This document shows, piece after piece, positions 1-5,873 of a stretch of DNA of 7,388 nt. The position numbers and the translations under genes were made by a program. Below the pieces are notes generated by a model. The model was not told the DNA's origin, did no database searches, and worked only from the letters and a program-made list of their open reading frames with translations. The number at the start of each line of letters is the position of its first letter. Position 1 is the stretch's first letter. The stretch covers positions 1-7,388 of the forward strand of contig JBBRGJ010000164.1 of NCBI GenBank assembly GCA_038240835.1, read 5' to 3'. Source of the stretch: JBAXTE01 sp038240835. GTDB taxonomy: Bacteria > Bacteroidota > Bacteroidia > Bacteroidales > WCHB1-69.

Positions 1-30
1 CAAGAAATTGTGGAAGAGTAGGTCGCCGCC
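1..30 (+). rRNA. rrf: 5S ribosomal RNA, 3' end only (partial)
   Basis: The first 30 bases match the 3' end of bacterial 5S rRNA. GAAGAGTA fits the 3' strand of loop E, and GGTCGCCGCC fits the end of the molecule that closes helix I with the 5' end. The gene is cut by the window edge, so the 5' three quarters are missing. A strong intrinsic terminator follows 13 bases later, as expected for the last gene of an rRNA operon. The related copy at 108-170 contains TGGTACTGCA, the 5' strand of loop E and helix IV, which supports the identification. The assignment is by recognition of conserved 5S segments, not by a covariance search. Confidence 0.85.
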
Positions 31-43
31 AACCCTTATTTTT

Positions 44-72
44 AAGCCTTCACGAAAGTGAAGGCTTTTTTT
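44..72 (+). terminator. Intrinsic terminator of the rRNA operon
   Basis: A perfect 10-bp stem, AAGCCTTCAC (44-53) with GTGAAGGCTT (58-67), closes on a GAAA tetraloop (54-57). A run of seven T (66-72) follows. It lies just after the 5S end and is a textbook Rho-independent terminator for the rRNA operon entering from the left. Confidence 0.93.
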
Positions 73-107
73 ATGCCCAAAAACGACCTATTCTAATATG
101 AAATCCA

Positions 108-170
108 TATTGGTACTGCAAGAAATTGTGAAAGTCACGCCCGAAAGCGTGATAAAATCCGGTCGCCGCC
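108..170 (+). pseudogene. Degenerate second copy of the 5S rRNA 3' end
   Basis: TTGGTACTGCAAGAAATTGTG (108-130, with the 5S-typical TGGTACTGC) and GGTCGCCGCC (161-170) are 5S segments. The second half of the first block and all of the last block are identical to the real 5S tail at 1-30. Between the two blocks the normal 8-nt GAAGAGTA is replaced by 30 nt (131-160) containing a perfect hairpin, TCACGC-CCGAAA-GCGTGA (135-152). The loop E 3' strand is therefore lost. I do not see the 5' half of a 5S gene upstream; 73-107 does not resemble it. The best reading is a duplicated and remodelled 5S tail that cannot yield a normal 5S rRNA. A tail of a transcribed small RNA is a less likely alternative. 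Confidence 0.7.
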
Positions 171-183
171 TGACTTTATTCTG

Positions 184-224
184 ATCCTTTACGAAAGTGA
201 AGGCTTTTTTTAAGCCTTTTTTTT
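184..224 (+). terminator. Decayed copy of the rRNA terminator with a second overlapping hairpin
   Basis: CCTTTAC (186-192), GAAA and GTGAAGG (197-203) form a 7-bp stem with one T-G wobble, followed by seven T. The right arm is identical to the terminator at 44-72, while the left arm has drifted. The right arm can also pair downstream: AAGGCTT (200-206) with AAGCCTT (212-218) around a T5 loop, followed by T217-224. The two hairpins share an arm and exclude each other. Both could terminate transcription, the second more plausibly because of its longer T run. Confidence 0.6.
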
Positions 225-290
225 AGCTATACCTTAAGCCCGCAAGCAATTGAAAAAATCAATAACTAATATGCTAAATTTCAAGAATTT

Positions 291-307
291 AAATACAGGA
301 TGTATTT
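291..307. repeat. 17-bp inverted repeat
   Basis: AAATACA (291-297) and TGTATTT (301-307) are perfect reverse complements around GGA. It is operator-like in size, but no gene starts within 900 bases, so no target is apparent. In AT-rich DNA a 7-bp match at this spacing can arise by chance. Confidence 0.35.
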
Positions 308-851
308 CATTAAACTTATTTATGATGAATTTTATAAACATTGCTAACTTCTAACGACTCCGTTAAGTCCAATAATTAAAAATAAATTCAATAATTTATA
401 TTACGCATCGAGAATTAACCCAAACTGAATTTAAAATCATCCTTTGACTTAATTTGAAAAAAGTAATAATATAAGTCGAGTCAGTTGGAAAAAACAGATA
501 TCGGACATTAAAAATCCTTTTTTTGATTTAAACTGCCTCAGTGAATCTTTAAATGCCGTTTCTGTTTCATAGATTATCTTTAAGAATGAATTTTCAACAA
601 CAGAACCGAGCTTTTATCATTCTCAATTTATGAAACTTGGATAGTTTTATAAATTGAATTACTACAACTTTCCTCGTTCATCAAAATAAGCTGTATTTAG
701 CCTTTTTGGCGAAGTCTTGTCTCGATTTTGATTAATGAAGTTTATCATGCAAGGCAGGATTCATAGAAATATTTATAATATGAGAGTGTTACAACGGTCT
801 CAATATAATGATCTCACGCTTTCGCTCCACAAAAAAAAACTAGGTTCAGGT

Positions 852-872
852 GTGTCAAGACAAAAGTGACAC
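852..872. repeat. Short inverted repeat GTGTCA...TGACAC
   Basis: GTGTCA (852-857) and TGACAC (867-872) are perfect 6-bp reverse complements separated by nine bases. The sequence resembles the kind of terminus found on some insertion sequences, but no transposase, partner end or target duplication is visible. It is recorded as an unexplained palindrome only. Confidence 0.3.
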
Positions 873-1031
873 TAAAAATAATTTCTTCTAAGTAAAATAG
901 TTTTGTGTTTTTTGATAGAAATTTTTACAATCATATTTTGCTTGCGGATTTAAGGATATCTAATCATTTAATTTTCAAAAAAAAAAATCGCTTGGCAAAT
1001 CAACTCTAACTTCATAAAAACCAGTTTAGCC

Positions 1032-1069
1032 CAGCCGTTGCAAGTGGTTATGAACAAGCAACGTAGCTG
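1032..1069. repeat. Stem-loop, 10 bp with a 2-nt bulge
   Basis: CAGC-CGTTGC (1032-1041) pairs with GCAACG-ta-GCTG (1058-1069): ten base pairs interrupted by a two-base bulge. Inside the loop GTT and AAC (1047-1055) can pair weakly. No T run follows, so it is not an ordinary terminator. It lies about 180 bases upstream of the phosphate transporter gene. A structured leader, a folded repeat element or a recombination-type site are all possible; nothing in the sequence decides between them. Confidence 0.45.
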
Positions 1070-1172
1070 ATATAAATATTTGAAAATTATTTTTGTGTTA
1101 TTTTGTTCTTGTTAAAATAAAATAATTTATTTTGAAGAAATTATACAAGCAATCATGAAATAAAAAAAAAAT

Positions 1173-1189
1173 AATGTTAACTTAACATT
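1173..1189. promoter_or_regulatory. Candidate operator: 17-bp perfect palindrome
   Basis: AATGTTAA (1173-1180), C (1181) and TTAACATT (1182-1189) form a perfect 8+1+8 palindrome. It ends 62 bases before the transporter start and 29 bases before a promoter-like TAAGTTTG box. The one-base centre makes an RNA hairpin impossible, so a site for a dimeric DNA-binding protein is the natural reading. The regulator is unknown; I do not recognise it as a Pho box. Confidence 0.4.
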
Positions 1190-1218
1190 GGAAAACACAA
1201 CAAGAAAAAAAATAGTGA

Positions 1219-1226
1219 TAAGTTTG
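1219..1226 (+). promoter_or_regulatory. Candidate Bacteroidota-type -7 promoter box
   Basis: TAAGTTTG matches the Bacteroidota sigma-A -7 consensus TAnnTTTG at every fixed base. It lies 25 bases upstream of the transporter ATG, giving a short leader. The -33 element is weak: the nearest TTG, at 1188-1190, is 28 bases away, longer than the usual spacing. A second candidate is TTATTTTG (1127-1134, one mismatch) with TTTTG (1101-1105) 21 bases upstream. Which one is used cannot be told from sequence. Confidence 0.35.
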
Positions 1227-1251
1227 TAACATATTTTAAAATGAAGTTTTT

Positions 1252-3468
1252 ATGGATAACATGTACTTAATTATTCTCATGGTCTTATTTATTTTAGCTA
1301 TACTAGATGTAATAGTAGGAGTTGGAAATGACGCTGTCAACTTTGTAAGTTCGGCAATTGGAGCACGCGTAGCGCCCTTTTTTGTAATAATGACTATTGC
1401 TTCGGGTGGGGTATTGCTTGGCGCAATTACATCAAACGGAATGATGGAAATTGCACGCTCGGGTATATTTGTGCCTTCCATGTTTACCTTTCACAATATA
1501 ATGATAATTTTTGTGGGGGTAATGATCACAGATATATTATTATTAAACGCCTTTAACGCTGCAGGTTTACCTACATCTACTACGGTGTCTATCATTTTTG
1601 AATTGATGGGTGGTGGAATCTCAATGGCACTAATATCATTGTATGAATCTGGACAATCCATGAGCCTTGTTTTAAATTATATAAACACAGCCACGGCGTT
1701 AAAAATTATATCTGGAATTTTTATTTCCATCATATTTGCTTTTCTTTTTGGTGCAATTATCCAGTGGATAGTTCGACTTATATTCTCTTTTAATTACGAA
1801 GAAAAAGTAAAAAAATATGGTGCTTTCATTGGGGGTGTAGCCCTAACTGTAATTACGTACTTTATCGTTATTAAAGGCATGAAGTCTACTGCTTTTATGC
1901 CAAAAGAACTACTTGTTTACATTCACGAAAACACATCAATTGTATTGTTAGGTAGTTTTGTGTTTTGGACAGTTTTTAGCCAAATATTATACTGGGTATT
2001 TAAAACTAATGTATTAAAAATTGTGGTTTTGGCCGGTACATTTGGATTAGCTCTAGCATTTGCCGGAAACGACTTGGTAAACTTTATAGGAGTCCCTTTA
2101 GCGGCATTGGAATCCGCGCAAATTTTTCAAGGAACCGCAGGGGCTAATACTTCCATGACAATGGGAGCTCTATCAAAAGCTATTCAAACACCAACGTTAT
2201 ATTTATTAATCGCTGGTATTATTATGGTGCTTACGTTGTGGTTTTCTAAGCATGCGCGAAACGTAACACAAACTACTCTAAATTTAAGCAATCAAGGTGG
2301 TGGTCAAGAACAATTTGGCTCATCATTATTTGCTCGTGTACTGGTTAGAAACGCCATTCGGTTTTCAGATAGGTTGCAATCTGTTTTGCCAAATTCTTTC
2401 AATTCGTTTGTTTCAAAAAGATTTACTTCAAGTACCGCACCTGTCAAAACTGAATCGTTCGATTTAATGAGAGCTTCTGTAAATCTTATGGTTGCAAGTC
2501 TGTTAATTAGTCTTGGAACTTCATTTAAACTGCCATTGTCTACAACATACGTTACGTTTATGGTTGCCATGGCTACATCGCTTGCAGATGGTGCTTGGGG
2601 AAGAGAAACGGCTGTATATCGCATAACGGGTGTTTTTACTGTAATTACAGGCTGGTTTCTTACTGCTTTTATAGCATTTACATTGTGTGCTATTGTCGTA
2701 TGGATTAGTTACATAGGCGAATTGTTTGCTATTTTGCCATTGTTTGGCATTGCACTATACTTTTTATACAAAAGTGTATTCAAAAAATCTAAAAACAAAA
2801 ATGACGACTCTTCATATGATGTTATTATTGATGCAGATGAAAATAGCTTAGTGGGGAAATCACTTGGTAATTCAAAAATGGTATTTTCAAATGTGTTAAA
2901 ATCTTTTAGCCAAATTTGCGAAGGTTGCTCAAAATATGATAGACATGTTTTGAAAAAAGCCAAAGAACATTCAAAAGAATTAGATATTCAGATTAAGAAT
3001 ATAAAAGACAACATTAACTATTCAATTCGCAATATCGACGAAAAAAATATAGATTCAAGTCATCACTATGTGCAAGTAATTGATTATTTACGTGAGGTTT
3101 CTAGAAGTTTAGGGTTTATAACAGAACCTATTTTTAAACATGTGAACAATAATCACAAACCTCTTATTGATGCTCAAAAAGAAGAATTATCTGAAATCTA
3201 TTCTCAATTTGAATCATTTATTGCTAAGGGCATAGATATTATGGAGCATAAAAAATTTGACGAAATGGAAGATTATGCTCTTATACAAACGGAAATGTTT
3301 GCTTTTATAAATAAGTTGCGAAAAGTGCAGATAAAACGTGTAAAAGAAGGAGAAGTAAATACTCGAAATAGTTTATTGTATTTACAAATGCTTCATGAGT
3401 TTAAACAAATATTATCTTTTTCTATGAATGTAGTAAAATCGCATAGAGATATGATCGTTGCTCAATAA
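1252..3468 (+). CDS. pit: PiT-family inorganic phosphate transporter with PhoU-like C-terminal domain
   Basis: This is a polytopic inner-membrane permease for inorganic phosphate. In the bacterial PiT family transport is ion-driven, normally proton-coupled uptake of metal-phosphate. The two inverted family repeats are visible: GNDAVN at residues 25-30 with GLPTSTTVS at 105-113, and GNDLVN at 272-277 with LPLSTTYV at 427-434. There are about ten to twelve hydrophobic segments, with a hydrophilic loop near 323-405 and a last membrane helix near 490-509. Residues about 543-738 are hydrophilic and helical, with repeated PhoU-like patterns (HHYVQVIDYLREVSR; LLYLQMLHEF). Single-domain PiT proteins are about 420-500 residues; fused forms near 740 residues are known in Bacteroidota. 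The ATG at 1252 gives a proper N-terminal membrane helix; the ATG at 1241 is out of frame, and Met4 is an alternative start. No Shine-Dalgarno is seen, as is usual in this phylum. The gene stands alone, with about 1 kb of gene-free DNA on each side. Family assignment is firm; coupling ion and regulation are inferred. Confidence 0.95.
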   Translation: MDNMYLIILMVLFILAILDVIVGVGNDAVNFVSSAIGARVAPFFVIMTIASGGVLLGAITSNGMMEIARSGIFVPSMFTFHNIMIIFVGVMITDILLLNAFNAAGLPTSTTVSIIFELMGGGISMALISLYESGQSMSLVLNYINTATALKIISGIFISIIFAFLFGAIIQWIVRLIFSFNYEEKVKKYGAFIGGVALTVITYFIVIKGMKSTAFMPKELLVYIHENTSIVLLGSFVFWTVFSQILYWVFKTNVLKIVVLAGTFGLALAFAGNDLVNFIGVPLAALESAQIFQGTAGANTSMTMGALSKAIQTPTLYLLIAGIIMVLTLWFSKHARNVTQTTLNLSNQGGGQEQFGSSLFARVLVRNAIRFSDRLQSVLPNSFNSFVSKRFTSSTAPVKTESFDLMRASVNLMVASLLISLGTSFKLPLSTTYVTFMVAMATSLADGAWGRETAVYRITGVFTVITGWFLTAFIAFTLCAIVVWISYIGELFAILPLFGIALYFLYKSVFKKSKNKNDDSSYDVIIDADENSLVGKSLGNSKMVFSNVLKSFSQICEGCSKYDRHVLKKAKEHSKELDIQIKNIKDNINYSIRNIDEKNIDSSHHYVQVIDYLREVSRSLGFITEPIFKHVNNNHKPLIDAQKEELSEIYSQFESFIAKGIDIMEHKKFDEMEDYALIQTEMFAFINKLRKVQIKRVKEGEVNTRNSLLYLQMLHEFKQILSFSMNVVKSHRDMIVAQ

Positions 3469-3501
3469 AAAAGCAAAGTTAAGCGACTCATTATAAAGTT
3501 T

Positions 3502-3524
3502 GAAAGAAAACGTCTGTTTTTTTC
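3502..3524 (+). terminator. Possible weak terminator after the phosphate transporter gene
   Basis: GAAAGAAAAC (3502-3511) can pair with GTTTTTTTC (3516-3524) around a four-base loop, with one bulged G. The U-rich 3' arm could serve as the terminating tract. The stem is nearly all A-T, so stability is low. It is the only terminator-like element within 60 bases of the stop codon. Confidence 0.3.
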
Positions 3525-3560
3525 ACCAGGCCTGTCCTGTAATCTGCTGAGACTATGGCC

Positions 3561-3606
3561 TGCGCTGAGTTGGTCGAAGGAAAGGTAAGTGAGCATAGTC
3601 GAAATA
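3561..3606. repeat. Degenerate Bacteroidota TGAG..GTCGAA intergenic repeat, two units
   Basis: GCTGAGTTGGTCGAAGG (3564-3580) is followed by a second, similar unit, AGTGAGCATAGTCGAAAT (3589-3606). Both carry the pattern TGAG-N5-GTCGAA. This matches the widespread flavobacterial intergenic repeat of the CTGAGC..GTCGAAG type. It is non-coding and probably a remnant of a dispersed repeat family. The assignment rests on recognition of the motif. Confidence 0.6.
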
Positions 3607-3698
3607 GAGTGAACAAGATGTTATGCTCGCAACAAAAAAAAATGTTCGGTTCTGCATTACTCAATATACACTTCAAACTTGACGTTTTATGTTTTACA

Positions 3699-3733
3699 AC
3701 CCTCGATTCTAAAGATCAACTCGGAATCGGGGT
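3699..3733. repeat. Stem-loop A, 10 bp with one bulge
   Basis: ACCC-t-CGATTC (3699-3709) pairs with GAATCGGGGT (3724-3733): ten pairs with one bulged T around a 14-base loop. Its GC content is higher than that of its surroundings. No T run follows. It sits seven bases before stem-loop B (3740-3775), so the two may belong to one structured element. Confidence 0.45.
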
Positions 3734-3739
3734 CAATCA

Positions 3740-3775
3740 CATATCGTCGAAGGATGCTAATACTTTAACGATATG
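3740..3775. repeat. Stem-loop B, perfect 8-bp inverted repeat
   Basis: CATATCGT (3740-3747) and ACGATATG (3768-3775) are perfect reverse complements around a 20-base loop. There is no T run and no gene start nearby. With stem-loop A it may form part of an undescribed small RNA or a decayed mobile-element end. Confidence 0.45.
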
Positions 3776-4344
3776 ACAGACTCTATTTAGGCAGCACCTT
3801 CCATCTTTAGCTAGCTGTTCAGGAATTAAAAAGAAGGAATATGTCAATCATAAATATTGAGTTTGAGTGTGAATACACGCCATAAACAGAAATTTTTTTT
3901 AGGGGAGAGATGGTATGAGCAATAGATAAAGAACTCATGTTGAAGAGTGCATAAAGATTGAATTGTAAAAACAGTGTTTAATGGAAAAATAATTTGTATT
4001 ATGTAAAAACCGAAAACTAGTATTTGCGGCCAAACACTAAAAAGAAAAAGCAATTGCTTCGCTATTTGAAAAAGAGTTGGGTGGCAAATGTTTTTGCTCT
4101 CAAAAATTTTGACACCGATACACTCGAAACTGTGCGTTGAAATTTCTCAAAAGCCTTGATTTTTGACTTTTGCAACGGCCTCAGGTTAATTCTTCTTTTT
4201 TTTTTAGTTTTACTAGCAAAAAGAGAAGTATAACTAATAAAGTTAAGAGCGCAGTCAAGTAATGTGTTATTTTAACTCTTTTCCGATTTCCTTTTTAGCA
4301 AATAAGTGTCGATTTTGCTCTGATTTTAATAGTTGCACTTTTGT

Positions 4345-4411
4345 CGTGATAAAAATCTAGTTGCTTATGCCTATTCATCTTAAACTTTTCTAAAAGTGAA
4401 GGCTTTTTTTA
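4345..4411 (+). repeat. Third, decayed copy of the 5S-tail/terminator module
   Basis: AAAGTGAAGGCTTTTTTTA (4393-4411) is identical over 19 bases to 55-73 and 194-212, the right arm and T run of the rRNA terminator and its decayed copy. Upstream, CGTGATAAAA (4345-4354) also occurs at 148-157 in the remodelled 5S tail, at almost the same distance (48 versus 46 bases). The left arm is now ACTTTTCT, so the original stem is lost; ACTTTT can instead pair with AAAAGT at 4392-4397. Common ancestry with 148-212 is the best explanation. Any residual terminator activity upstream of rarA would be weak. Confidence 0.6.
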
Positions 4412-4511
4412 GAGTTATATTATAGTACATTTTTAGATTATTCGTTTTTAGTATTTTAGTTCGCTTAATCACATTGAAAAAAAGCGTATTTTCGTAAAAA
4501 ATATAAATCCA

Positions 4512-5780
4512 GTGAATAAGCCGTTAGCAGAAATAATGCGTCCCCAACGATTAGACGAATATGTGGGACAAGATCATCTGATTGGATCAGGAGCCGTTTT
4601 GAGAAAATCTATTGAGAGTGGCAACATTCCTTCCATGATTTTGTGGGGACCTCCAGGAGTTGGAAAAACGACGCTTGCCAATATTATTGCCCATCAACTT
4701 AATACTCCGTTCTTTACGCTAAGTGCAATAAGTTCTGGGGTGAAAGATATTCGCGAAGTTATAGAGAGTGCGAGTAATCAGCCACAGAGGACTATCTTGT
4801 TTATTGATGAAATTCATCGATTTAATAAAGCTCAACAAGATTCTCTCTTGGGTGCTGTCGAGAAGGGCGTTGTTACACTCATAGGAGCCACCACTGAAAA
4901 TCCTTCTTTTGAAGTTATTTCTCCATTGCTTTCCCGTTGCCAAGTCTATATATTAAAGTCTCTTACCGAAACTGATCTTCTAAAAATTTTGAATGAGGGA
5001 TTGGAAATACTTCAGAAAGAATTTTCTGTGAAAATTAAAATTTCAGAGAATGAAGCCCTGTTTAGAATTTCTGGTGGTGATGCACGCAAACTGCTAAATG
5101 CTCTGCAAATTACGGTTGAAAATAATATTAATGGAGGCAAAACTCTTACTGTTACGAATAAAATGGTGTTGGATACCATTCAACAAAATATTGTAATTTA
5201 TGATAAAGGTGGTGAAATGCATTATGACATCATCTCTGCTTTTATCAAATCTATTCGCGGAAGCGATCCCAATGGTGCTGTTTATTGGTTAGCACGTATG
5301 ATTAAAGCAAGTGAGGATCCTAAATTTATCGCTCGAAGATTGGTTATTTTAGCCAGTGAAGATATTGGAATTGCTAATCCAAATGCACTCTTGATGGCAA
5401 ACAATTGCTTTCAAGCGGTCCATACCATTGGAATGCCCGAAAGTAGAATTATCCTGTCGCAGACTGCCGTTTATTTGGCCACTTCTCCTAAAAGTAATTC
5501 TACCTATCTGGCCATTGATGAAGCATTGGATTTTATCGATAAAACGGGGGACTTACCTGTTCCTCTTCATTTGAGAAATGCTCCTACTAAATTGATGAAA
5601 AACATTGGTTACGGAAAAGAGTATAAATATGCCCATGATTTTGATGGCAATTTCACCGATCTTGAGTTTCTTCCTGATAAAATTAAAGGTAAAACATTTT
5701 ACAAACCTGGCAATAACTCAAAAGAAAGAGAGTTGAAAACTTATTTAAAAAGCCTTTGGAAAGATAAATATGATTATTGA
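4512..5780 (+). CDS. rarA: Replication-associated recombination protein A (RarA/MgsA), AAA+ ATPase
   Basis: RarA is a cytoplasmic AAA+ ATPase related to clamp loaders and to eukaryotic WRNIP1/Mgs1. It acts at stalled or gapped replication forks and interacts with single-strand DNA-binding protein. Visible motifs, in order: N-terminal PLAEIMRPQRLDEYVGQDHL; Walker A GPPGVGKTT (residues 46-54); Walker B with D99-E100 in FIDEIHRFNKAQQ; sensor 1 ATTENPS (N130); likely arginine finger R142 in LLSRC; sensor 2 GGDARKLLNAL (R192). The C-terminal oligomerisation part follows (YDIISAFIKSIRGSDPNGAVYWLARM and ASEDIGIANP). The length of 422 residues is normal. The start is GTG: family members begin almost exactly at M-x-PLAE-x-RP, and the frame upstream is open only to 4452 without ATG. 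The photolyase gene lies 93 bp downstream on the same strand. All catalytic residues are intact. Confidence 0.96.
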   Translation: MNKPLAEIMRPQRLDEYVGQDHLIGSGAVLRKSIESGNIPSMILWGPPGVGKTTLANIIAHQLNTPFFTLSAISSGVKDIREVIESASNQPQRTILFIDEIHRFNKAQQDSLLGAVEKGVVTLIGATTENPSFEVISPLLSRCQVYILKSLTETDLLKILNEGLEILQKEFSVKIKISENEALFRISGGDARKLLNALQITVENNINGGKTLTVTNKMVLDTIQQNIVIYDKGGEMHYDIISAFIKSIRGSDPNGAVYWLARMIKASEDPKFIARRLVILASEDIGIANPNALLMANNCFQAVHTIGMPESRIILSQTAVYLATSPKSNSTYLAIDEALDFIDKTGDLPVPLHLRNAPTKLMKNIGYGKEYKYAHDFDGNFTDLEFLPDKIKGKTFYKPGNNSKERELKTYLKSLWKDKYDY

Positions 5781-5873
5781 AAACTTTTCATGATTTATTC
5801 TCTTTTATCTCTACGATTTTATCCTAAACTCGAACATTATTCGTACCCCTATGTTTAATTAATAAAAAAAAAC

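Larger units (their letters stand above)
225..1172. other. Gene-free AT-rich intergenic region
   Basis: No open reading frame with recognisable protein character is present on either strand, and I found no tRNA-like T-arm or cloverleaf. The DNA is very AT-rich with long A tracts, for example 11 A at 977-987. It holds small inverted repeats at 291-307, 347-368 (ACTT-ct-AACG / CGTTAAGT), 852-872 and 1032-1069. A motif CAACGGTCTCA at 792-802 recurs with one change at 4173-4183. It reads as decayed or non-coding DNA downstream of an rRNA operon. Confidence 0.6.
3525..4511. other. Gene-free intergenic region with repeat fragments
   Basis: No convincing gene is present. Short open frames on both strands (3555-3776 on +; 3491-3676 and 3844-4053 on -) have no recognisable protein character, and two of them run through a known type of intergenic repeat. 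The stretch holds that repeat (3561-3606), two adjacent stem-loops (3699-3733, 3740-3775), a T10 run (4196-4205) and a third copy of the rRNA terminator arm (4345-4411). The rarA promoter must lie near its right end. One weak -7 candidate is TATTTTCG (4487-4494, one mismatch to TAnnTTTG), with no clear -33 partner. Confidence 0.6.

Noticed and set aside
852..872. GTGTCA...TGACAC as a possible insertion-sequence end
   Set aside because: No transposase, no second terminal repeat at a sensible distance and no target duplication were found, so it is listed only as a short palindrome.
2304..2963. Open frames antisense to the PiT gene (2304-2624, 2709-2963), and a similar one antisense to rarA (4719-4943)
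   Set aside because: They lie wholly inside well-supported genes on the other strand and show no protein-family features.
3491..3676. Open frame on - of 61 codons
   Set aside because: It overlaps the repeat on the opposite strand, and the composition and lack of motifs point to chance.
3555..3776. Open frame on + of 73 codons in the PiT-rarA spacer
   Set aside because: Its first part translates the TGAG..GTCGAA intergenic repeat, its second part crosses both stem-loops, and no protein family character is seen.
3844..4053. Open frame on - of 69 codons, hydrophobic
   Set aside because: It is rich in Phe, Ile and Leu as expected from AT-rich non-coding DNA. It has no recognisable motif, no promoter-like element and no partner gene.
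5778..5790. TGAAAA-C-TTTTCA palindrome over the rarA stop codon as a terminator
   Set aside because: A one-base centre cannot form an RNA hairpin loop and no T run follows. It is probably a chance A/T palindrome.
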